Positions 1-5,426 of a stretch of 8,162 nt of DNA are shown here, piece after piece. The notes under the pieces were generated by a model that saw only the letters and a list, made by a program, of their open reading frames with translations, ran no database searches and was not told the origin of the DNA. Source of the stretch: an uncultured Verrucomicrobiota bacterium. GTDB taxonomy: Bacteria > Verrucomicrobiota > Verrucomicrobiia > Limisphaerales > UBA9464. The stretch spans positions 1 through 8,162 of the forward strand of contig CAIYXO010000278.1 in assembly GCA_903930165.1 (NCBI GenBank), given 5' to 3'. The position numbers were made by a program, and so were the translations under genes. Within the stretch, counting starts at the first letter, position 1. The number at the start of each line of letters is the position of its first letter.

Positions 1-779
1 CCGAGAAGCTCCTGCTCTACGGCGGCGCGGTCCAGCTCGCGGGGTCGGTCACCGCGCGCAAGAACCAGCTGGCGACCACCTCCGACTGGATGGAACTGGA
101 GAAGAAGCGCGGCATCTCCATCAGCTCGACGGTGCTCCAGTTCGAGTACCTCGGATACCGGATCAACCTGCTCGACACCCCGGGTCACAAGGACTTCTCC
201 GAGGACACCTACCGGGTGCTCACCGCCGTGGACTCGGTGATCATGGTGATCGACGCCGGCAAGGGCGTGGAGTCGCAGACGCGTAAGCTGTTCGAGGTCT
301 GCGCGCGCCGGGGCGTCCCGATCTTCACCTTCATGAACAAGCTCGACCGGCCCGCCCAGGATCCGATCCGGCTCATGGACGAGCTGGAGGCCGTGCTGGG
401 AATCCGCTCCTGCGCGATGAACTGGCCCCTGGGCAGCGGCACCGACTTCCGCGGCATCTACGACCGCGCGGAGAAGCGCGTGCACCTCTTCGAACGCGTG
501 GTCGGCGGCATGTACCGCGCCCCGGTGAACGTGACCGGCCTCGACGATCCCATCGTCCGATCGAAGCTCGACGACCAGACCTACGCGACCGTCCGCGAGC
601 AGATCGAGATGGTCGAGATGGCCGGCGCCGAGTTCGACCATTCCGCGGTCCTCGCCGGCAAGCTGACCCCGGTGTTCTTCGGCTCCGGCGTGAACAACTT
701 CGGCGTGCAGCTGCTGCTCGACAGCTTCCTGAACTTCTCCCCGTCGCCGCGCGGGCGGACCGCCGCCCTCGCCGCCTGA
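1..779 (+). CDS. prfC: Peptide chain release factor 3, GTPase domain only (5' partial, C-terminally short)
   Basis: RF3 is a translational GTPase that removes RF1/RF2 from the ribosome after peptide release. The frame is open from base 3 to the TGA at 777-779 (258 codons). The first residues (EKLLLYGGAVQLAGSV) align with about residue 31 of E. coli RF3, so only the start and the P-loop are missing upstream. Visible are the switch I region (TSDWMELEKKRGISI, from about base 81), G3 DTPGH at 174-188, SEDTYRVLTAVD, G4 NKLD at 336-347, and the RF3-specific end of the G domain, TPVFFGSGVNNFGV. The usual G5 Ser/Thr-Ala is Ser-Gly here. The protein then stops after FSPSPRGRTAALAA, near residue 290 of the family's roughly 530. 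The beta-barrel domain II and C-terminal domain III are absent, and none of the downstream frames resembles them. It could be a decaying gene, a shortened functional factor, or an assembly join. Identity as RF3 is strong; functionality is unclear. Confidence 0.9.
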   Translation, partial: EKLLLYGGAVQLAGSVTARKNQLATTSDWMELEKKRGISISSTVLQFEYLGYRINLLDTPGHKDFSEDTYRVLTAVDSVIMVIDAGKGVESQTRKLFEVCARRGVPIFTFMNKLDRPAQDPIRLMDELEAVLGIRSCAMNWPLGSGTDFRGIYDRAEKRVHLFERVVGGMYRAPVNVTGLDDPIVRSKLDDQTYATVREQIEMVEMAGAEFDHSAVLAGKLTPVFFGSGVNNFGVQLLLDSFLNFSPSPRGRTAALAA

Positions 780-809
780 GTCGGGTTCCAACGTGGCCCG
801 CCCACCGGA

Positions 810-1340
810 TCAGGTCCGCGCGTCGTCCGCTGCGGATGCCGCACGGATCCGCTCGAGTTCTCCGCTCCAGCGCCAGCACAACCATGCCGGGATGAATCCG
901 AGGACCCCGAAGGCGGAGTCGACGCACCGCCACCACGGCGGAATCCCGCGCACCGCGCCGAAGACGAACGCCCAAGGCACCACGGCGACGCAGGCGATCA
1001 TGGCGAACCGGTAGAGCCAGCGGTTCCGGACCGGATCCTCGATGGCGCCCCACATAGAGATCCCGATGGCGACATGCCCGAAGGCGAGCCAGTCGGTTCC
1101 GTACCAGATGAACGGCGCTGCGGCATCCGCCACCTGGATGCCCTTCCAGGCGGTGCCCAACCACCGCGCGACGAATCCGGGCACCCAACCTCCCCCGCTG
1201 AAGTCGGAACCCAGGATCGAGACGGCCCACTCGAACTGGGTCCTGATGGGAATCGCCGTCAGGCCGCTCAGCACCAGGCCCACGATGAACAACGCGGTCC
1301 AGAGCCACAGCCTTCTCAGAAGCGCTTGCGGACGGTCCAT
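810..1340 (-). CDS. Conserved four-helix membrane protein of unknown function
   Basis: A 176-residue integral membrane protein. Hydrophobic segments lie at about residues 11-32, 78-100, 111-131 and 141-158, with a short charged C-terminal tail. Motifs that look conserved are LSGLTAIP (25-31 region), YGTDWLAFGHVAI (80-92), EDPVRNRW (101-108), and RGIPPWWRCVDSAFG (131-145). I recall similar unnamed proteins, with DPVRN and IPxWWRxxDxxFG, in Bacteroidota and Verrucomicrobiota, but know no function. It starts 9 bases after the stop of the upstream dehydrogenase gene, so the two are probably co-transcribed. A GGAG lies only 3 bases before the ATG, which fits translational coupling rather than a strong independent site. 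Its stop faces the prfC stop, 30 bases away. The periodic hydrophobicity and sensible motifs mark this frame as real; the overlapping 311-residue minus-strand frame is Arg/Gly-rich shadow. Confidence 0.85.
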   Translation of the reverse strand: MDRPQALLRRLWLWTALFIVGLVLSGLTAIPIRTQFEWAVSILGSDFSGGGWVPGFVARWLGTAWKGIQVADAAAPFIWYGTDWLAFGHVAIGISMWGAIEDPVRNRWLYRFAMIACVAVVPWAFVFGAVRGIPPWWRCVDSAFGVLGFIPAWLCWRWSGELERIRAASAADDART

Positions 1341-1349
1341 GGGCTCCGC

Positions 1350-2312
1350 TCAGCGGCGTTTCGCCGGCTTCGACTTGGCAGCTGCCGGCTTGCTGGCCGG
1401 GGCGGAAGCCTTGGCACGGGCGGGCGGCTTGGGTCCACGGCCGGGGAAGGTCAGTTCGGCGACACCCGACTTGTCGAGTTCACCCAACCCGGAGGCGACC
1501 ATCTTGGAATACTGGTCGAAGGTGGCCTTGGCCAGCGGCGTCCGGCACTTCGCGGCCTTCGCCAGTCCAAGGGCGATGCCGGAATCCTTCGCCGCATGGG
1601 CGGCGCTGAAGAAGCAGGAGTGGTCGCGGTTCTGCATGTCCTCGCCGTCGGTCTGCAAAACCCGCGAGTTCGCGCCGGTCTGCGAGAACACCTCCCGCAG
1701 CATCGCCAGGTCGAGTCCGAGCGCCGCACCCAGTCCGAGGCCCTCCGCGAGGCCGGCGGTGTTGATGTTCATCACCATGTTGACGAGCGCCTTCACCTGG
1801 GCCGCGGTGCCCGCCGGCCCGATGTAGCGGCTGGAGGAGGCGAGCTGCTCCAGCACCGGCTTCGCCTGCTCGAAGGCCGCCTCCGTGCCGCCCAGCATCA
1901 GGTAGAGCGAACCCTGGCGAGCCTGGGTGATGCTGGACGCCATGCAGGCCTCCAGCGAGGCCGCCCCGACCGCCTGCGACCGCTGCTCGACCATCACGTG
2001 GATGGACGGGGAAACCGTCGCGCAGTTGATGAAGAGACGGCCCTTGGCGCCCCGGAGCAGGCTGTCGCCCTTCGTGGCGAAGATCCGCTCCATGGCCGCG
2101 TCGTCGGTCACCACCGTGACCACGACGTCCGCGGCGGCCACGACGTCGGCCAGGCGTTTGGGCGCCTCGCATCCCAGCTCCTGCGCGAGGGACTCGGCGG
2201 ACTTGCGGCGGGCGTCGAAGACCGCGGTGACCCGGAATCCGGTTTCCTGGAGACGGCGGGCCATGTTGGCCCCCATGCGACCGACTCCGACGAATGCGAT
2301 GCGAGGTTTCAT
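1350..2312 (-). CDS. NAD(P)-dependent oxidoreductase, beta-hydroxyacid dehydrogenase superfamily
   Basis: A 320-residue cytoplasmic enzyme related to 3-hydroxyisobutyrate dehydrogenase and tartronate semialdehyde reductase, which oxidise or reduce beta-hydroxyacids with NAD(P). The N-terminal Rossmann fold opens with FVGVGRMGANMARRL (residues 7-21), and the second strand ends in FDARRKS. The C-terminal all-helical domain holds the family's catalytic lysine, K174 in QVKALVN, and the partner asparagine N178. The substrate loop, usually DAPVSGG, reads LEACMASSITQARQGSL (120-136), so the substrate probably differs from the classical members. I recall a group of unassigned oxidoreductases with this CMASSI loop. 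After residue 290 comes a Lys/Ala/Pro tail ending in KPAKRR, beyond the enzyme fold. The ATG at 2312 was chosen because the beta strand MKPRIAFVGVG begins there; the frame stays open for 85 more codons upstream but is Arg/Gly-rich and unlike protein. No clear Shine-Dalgarno sequence precedes the ATG. Specific substrate is unknown. Confidence 0.9.
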   Translation of the reverse strand: MKPRIAFVGVGRMGANMARRLQETGFRVTAVFDARRKSAESLAQELGCEAPKRLADVVAAADVVVTVVTDDAAMERIFATKGDSLLRGAKGRLFINCATVSPSIHVMVEQRSQAVGAASLEACMASSITQARQGSLYLMLGGTEAAFEQAKPVLEQLASSSRYIGPAGTAAQVKALVNMVMNINTAGLAEGLGLGAALGLDLAMLREVFSQTGANSRVLQTDGEDMQNRDHSCFFSAAHAAKDSGIALGLAKAAKCRTPLAKATFDQYSKMVASGLGELDKSGVAELTFPGRGPKPPARAKASAPASKPAAAKSKPAKRR

Positions 2313-2421
2313 GTGGAGACGAAAAGCGAAACGGAAGCCGGAGTGAAGCCCGGCCCACGCGGAAATGCACGCCTGCGTTGGCCGGCCCGGACCGCGCCCG
2401 TAGGAGACGACGTGAGGAGTC

Positions 2422-2438
2422 CCATCCCCACGGGATGG
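2422..2438. repeat. Inverted repeat, 7-bp stem
   Basis: CCATCCC (2422-2428) pairs perfectly with GGGATGG (2432-2438) across a 3-base loop, CAC. No T-run follows on either strand, so it is not a typical terminator. It sits inside the pair of outer arms at 2404-2411 and 2488-2495. Confidence 0.55.
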
Positions 2439-2469
2439 TTCCCCGGAAAACGGCAACCGCCCGCGGCCG

Positions 2470-2493
2470 GACGACCCCGTACGGGCGGTCGTC
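2470..2493. repeat. Nested inverted repeat, 7-bp outer stem plus inner palindrome
   Basis: GACGACC (2470-2476) pairs perfectly with GGTCGTC (2487-2493). The 10 bases between contain the self-complementary CCGTACGG (2477-2484), so the whole unit is nearly symmetrical apart from two extra bases (GC). No T-run follows. It could be a protein-binding palindrome or part of a small repeat element. Confidence 0.6.
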
Positions 2494-2541
2494 TCTCCGT
2501 GAAGTCCGCCAAAGAACAGAGACCTGGGAATAGAGGGGAAA

Positions 2542-2561
2542 CCGCGGCTTGGCAGCCGCGG
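2542..2561. repeat. Perfect GC-rich palindrome (REP-like)
   Basis: CCGCGGCT (2542-2549), loop TGGC, AGCCGCGG (2554-2561) make a perfect 8-bp, almost all-GC stem. On the minus strand it is followed by TTTCCCC, a weak tail for a terminator of prc. I recall very similar 'GGCCGCGGCTGCCAAGCCGCGG' units dispersed between genes in Verrucomicrobiota, hence the REP-like label, but copy number cannot be seen in one window. Confidence 0.6.
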
Positions 2562-2575
2562 CCACATGCGGGAAA

Positions 2576-2602
2576 TCGGGAATCGCAGAACACGAATCCC
2601 GA
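2576..2602 (-). terminator. Possible terminator hairpin of the prc transcript
   Basis: TCGGGAATCG (2576-2585) and CGAATCCCGA (2593-2602) form a 10-bp stem with one central mismatch and a 7-base loop. It lies 17 bases after the prc stop in the minus direction. The tail read on the minus strand is TTTCCCGC, so the U-run is short, and the call is weak. The palindrome at 2542-2561, a little further on, could be an alternative. Confidence 0.3.
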
Positions 2603-2619
2603 ATGCGACGCAGGCCGGC

Positions 2620-5301
2620 TCAGTTGGCCTTCGGATCGACCGTCTTCGGTGCGCCGGCGAGCCCCTTCTGCCCCCGCGACAGCTGCACGTAGTCGATGAG
2701 GATGCGTTGGGCCTCGCGGAGGTTCACGTCGGCGGCCACACCCTCCTCTTCGGCATCTTCGTCGGGTTCCCCTTCCGCGGCCGCGGACTTCTCCTTCTTG
2801 CGGTTCTCGGTGGTGGAGGCGGATTCCCGGCCCGCGCCACTGCGCAGGGTCCGCTCGTCCCGCTTGGTCGCCGCGATCAACGGCTTGGAGTTCTCCGGCT
2901 CGGGCAGACCCGGCTTGCCGGCGTCCTTCAGGGTGAGCTTGTAGGTGAGCGGTTCCCGTTCGTTGCGGGACTCGATCTCCTCGCGCCGCTTGGCCGCACG
3001 CTCCTTGTCGGCACGCATCTCGGCCAACCGGTTCGACTCGTTCAACGACACCGTCCGGTCGGCCAGCTGCTTGCGGAAGCGCTCGATGTCCTCGCGGATG
3101 TAGGAGAAGTCGCGGTCGGCTCCGACCCGCTCGTCCGAACGGCGACGCAGGTCGGGAAGCAACGCCGGGACCTTCGTGTAGTGGTCGTAGCGCACCGGGC
3201 TGATGGTGTTCCAAGGAAGAGCATTGCTCATCGCGGATTCACCGATCTCCGCGTAGTTGTTCACGCTCGGGAGGACGATGTCCGGGACGACGCCCTTGAG
3301 CTGGGTGGAGGACCCGGAAGGCCGGTAGAACTTGCTGATGGTCACCTTCACCTGTCCGGGCTTGCCCTGTCCCCGGTAGTAGGGATCGAGCGCCTGCAGG
3401 TTCTGGACGGTCCCCTTTCCGTGGGTCGCGCTGTCGCCGACCACGATCGCGCGGCCGTAGTCCTGAAGCGCGCCCGCAAGGATCTCGGAAGCCGAGGCGC
3501 TGAAGCGGCTGGTCAACACCACCAGCGGTCCCTCGTAGAGCACGTCCGGATCCTCGTCCTCGAGGATGCGGTGCTGGCCGAGGGAGTTCACGACCTGCAC
3601 GACCGGACCGGTCTTGATGAAGAGCCCGGTGAGGTTCACGCATTCCTCGAGGGAACCGCCGCCGTTGCGGCGTAGGTCGAGCACCACGCCGTCGACGTTC
3701 TCCGCCATGAGCTTCCGGAGCAGCTTGGCCACGTCCGCGGTCGGGCTCTTGGTCGCGCCGCCGCCGCCGATGGCACCGCTGTAGAATGCGGGAAGGTCGA
3801 TCACGCCGATGCGGTTGGTCTTGCCGTCCAAGCCGGGCAGCAAAACCAGCTTCGCCTTCGCCTCCTGGTCCTCCAGGGGGATGGTGTCCCGGGTGATCGT
3901 CACCGCCTTGCGGGTGCTCGGGTCGGCGCCCTTCGGGATGTAGGTCAGCGTCACCTTCGTGCCCTTCGGCCCGCGGATCTGCTCCACCACCTTCTGCAGC
4001 TTCTCGTCGATCACGTCGACCGGAGGCTGCCGGTCCTGCGCCACGGAGACGATCTTGTCGCCGGCCTTCAAGGACTTCGACTTCTCCGCCGGGCTGCCGG
4101 GCTTGATCTCGCTGATCATCGCATAGCCGTCCTCGGTGGTCAGGACCGCCCCGATGCCCACGAAGGAAAGCGTCATGGACATCGCGAAGGCGTCCTCCTC
4201 ACGCGGTCCGAAGTAGTTGGAATGCGGATCGTAGGAGTGGGCGAGGGCGTCGAGGTAGAACTGGAGGACCTCCTTGGGCTCGAACTGCTTGAGGTTCCGC
4301 ATCACCCGGTTGTACCGGCGCATGAGGGTCTTCACGATGTCCTGGTGACGGTCCTCGGGGAGGTTCTTCTCCACGAAGGCCCGGACGTCGGAGACCGAGG
4401 TGAAGCGGCCCTGCTCGGCGAGACGCGCGAACTCGGCGGCCCGGTTGGTGTTGAGCAGTTCACCGAGGCGCTTCTCCAGGCCGGCGAGATGGAGGTCGGC
4501 CACCTTCTTGCCGTCCACCATCAACGGCTTCGGAGCCGCGGCGGCAGCCGGCTTGGCGGTGGCGACCTTGTTGGTCGCGGCCGTCGACGGAGCATCACCC
4601 GGAGCGGGGATCGCCGGGATCTCGACCTCGGGTTCCGGATCGGGCTCGGTGGTCAGCTTGGTCCAGAGGTTGGTCGAAAGGCTGTCGAAGTCGCGGCTCA
4701 GCTTCTCGGAGAGGTATTCGAACCGCAGCCTCTCCTTCCACAAACCCCGGGCCTCCTCGACGGACTTCGGCCGGGAGGCGTCCTTCCGGTTCAGCAGGAT
4801 CCGGACGTCACGGTCGAACTCGAACCGCTCGTCCTTCAACTGCTCCATCACCAGGGCGTACTGCTGGTCGATGCGCTGCAGGTAGCGGTTGAAGACGTCG
4901 TAGGCCGGACGCGTGTCGCCACGGCGGACCGTCAGGTCGTCCAACTGCTTCTTCAGGGGGAGGAACTCCTCGTAGTCGGACTGGAGGAAATAGAGCTTCT
5001 GCGGGTCGAGCGCCTCGAAGAAACGTTCGAAGAACTGCTCCGAGACGCCGTCGTCGAACTCGCGCCGGAGGAAGTGCGAACGTTCGATCATCCGCGCCGC
5101 CAGCTTGGCGATCTCGCCGTTGGACTCCTCGGGCGCCAGCGTCTTGGGCGCCGTGAACTTCGAGGGTAGGACCCCGCTGTCCGACGTCCCCAGGTGGACG
5201 GGAGGGTTGGTTGCGGCCCCGGGCTGGTCCGCGAGGACGGCCAGGGACAGCAGCGAGGCCAGCAGGGCGGACCAGCGCGACATCCGGACTTTCATGGACA
5301 T
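2620..5301 (-). CDS. prc: S41 carboxy-terminal processing protease, Prc/Tsp type
   Basis: Prc/Tsp is a periplasmic serine protease that degrades or trims envelope proteins from their C-termini. Order in this 893-residue protein: signal peptide (SALLASLLSLAVLA, cleavage likely after A24); helical N-terminal domain (about 60-375), containing LDPQKLYFLQSDY at 98-110 and YDPHSNYFGPREEDAF at 357-372; PDZ domain (about 380-470, starting FVGIGAVLTTEDGYAM); S41 catalytic core (about 495-680). Catalytic residues match E. coli S430/D441/K455: S603 in RFSASASEI, D614 in QDYGR, K629 in HGKGTVQ; LDLRRNGGGS at 541-550 is the usual core strand. E. coli Prc has 682 residues; extra length comes from an Ala/Pro linker at about 217-258 inside the N-terminal domain and a charged, low-complexity stretch (about 800-855) before a final helix, VNLREAQRILIDYVQL. 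The start is uncertain: ATGs at 5301 and 5295 both leave a good signal peptide, and neither has a clear ribosome site. It follows the AI-2E gene after 125 bases, so it may have its own promoter. Confidence 0.95.
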   Translation of the reverse strand: MSMKVRMSRWSALLASLLSLAVLADQPGAATNPPVHLGTSDSGVLPSKFTAPKTLAPEESNGEIAKLAARMIERSHFLRREFDDGVSEQFFERFFEALDPQKLYFLQSDYEEFLPLKKQLDDLTVRRGDTRPAYDVFNRYLQRIDQQYALVMEQLKDERFEFDRDVRILLNRKDASRPKSVEEARGLWKERLRFEYLSEKLSRDFDSLSTNLWTKLTTEPDPEPEVEIPAIPAPGDAPSTAATNKVATAKPAAAAAPKPLMVDGKKVADLHLAGLEKRLGELLNTNRAAEFARLAEQGRFTSVSDVRAFVEKNLPEDRHQDIVKTLMRRYNRVMRNLKQFEPKEVLQFYLDALAHSYDPHSNYFGPREEDAFAMSMTLSFVGIGAVLTTEDGYAMISEIKPGSPAEKSKSLKAGDKIVSVAQDRQPPVDVIDEKLQKVVEQIRGPKGTKVTLTYIPKGADPSTRKAVTITRDTIPLEDQEAKAKLVLLPGLDGKTNRIGVIDLPAFYSGAIGGGGATKSPTADVAKLLRKLMAENVDGVVLDLRRNGGGSLEECVNLTGLFIKTGPVVQVVNSLGQHRILEDEDPDVLYEGPLVVLTSRFSASASEILAGALQDYGRAIVVGDSATHGKGTVQNLQALDPYYRGQGKPGQVKVTISKFYRPSGSSTQLKGVVPDIVLPSVNNYAEIGESAMSNALPWNTISPVRYDHYTKVPALLPDLRRRSDERVGADRDFSYIREDIERFRKQLADRTVSLNESNRLAEMRADKERAAKRREEIESRNEREPLTYKLTLKDAGKPGLPEPENSKPLIAATKRDERTLRSGAGRESASTTENRKKEKSAAAEGEPDEDAEEEGVAADVNLREAQRILIDYVQLSRGQKGLAGAPKTVDPKAN

Positions 5302-5426
5302 GGACTATGGGATCGGGTGGGTGGGAAGCCAAACGGAAGTTCGGAACGGGATCGATCCATCCGGACGGATCCCCGGGGACCGGTCTGGAATCCCCGGTTC
5401 AACGACTCGCGGGGAGCACAGGATGT
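5302..5426. other. Intergenic region before prc with palindromes
   Basis: A 125-base gap between the AI-2E gene stop and the prc start. It contains GATCC-A-TCCGGA-C-GGATC (5354-5371, symmetrical except one A/C pair), immediately followed by CCCCGGGG (5371-5378), and an ACCGG/CCGGT stem (5379-5383 with 5394-5398). None has a T-run, so I call no terminator. The prc promoter may be here, but no clear -35/-10 is visible. Confidence 0.4.

Larger units (their letters stand above)
2313..2619. other. Hairpin-rich intergenic region between prc and the oxidoreductase gene
   Basis: About 307 bases with no convincing gene on either strand; frames crossing it are composition-driven. It contains at least four inverted repeats: 2422-2438, 2470-2493, 2542-2561 and 2576-2602. 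An 8-base pair of outer arms (GAGACGAC at 2404-2411 and GTCGTCTC at 2488-2495) encloses two of them. It must contain the 3' end of the prc transcript and any promoter for the oxidoreductase gene. I could not pick a convincing -35/-10 pair. Confidence 0.7.

Noticed and set aside
740..1340. RF3 domains II/III restored by a frameshift after base 740
   Set aside because: No plus-strand frame downstream resembles the RF3 C-terminal half; the DNA there is used by an intact minus-strand membrane protein gene.
2422..2493. Strong intrinsic terminators at the intergenic stems
   Set aside because: No T-run follows either stem on either strand, so they are listed as inverted repeats only.
2313..2567. 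N-terminal extension of the oxidoreductase to an ATG at 2567
   Set aside because: The extra 85 residues are Arg/Gly/Pro-rich, run through the palindromes, and precede a Rossmann fold that naturally starts at the ATG at 2312.
1074..2699. A 541-codon plus-strand open frame opposite the oxidoreductase gene
   Set aside because: Its protein is Arg/Gly/His-rich with no domains, and it lies antisense to a gene with clear catalytic motifs; it reflects high GC at third positions.
2566..3675. Long plus-strand frame, and another at 4222-5169, opposite prc
   Set aside because: Leu/Val/Glu/Asp-rich antisense shadows with no recognisable fold; prc accounts for the stretch with conserved catalytic residues.
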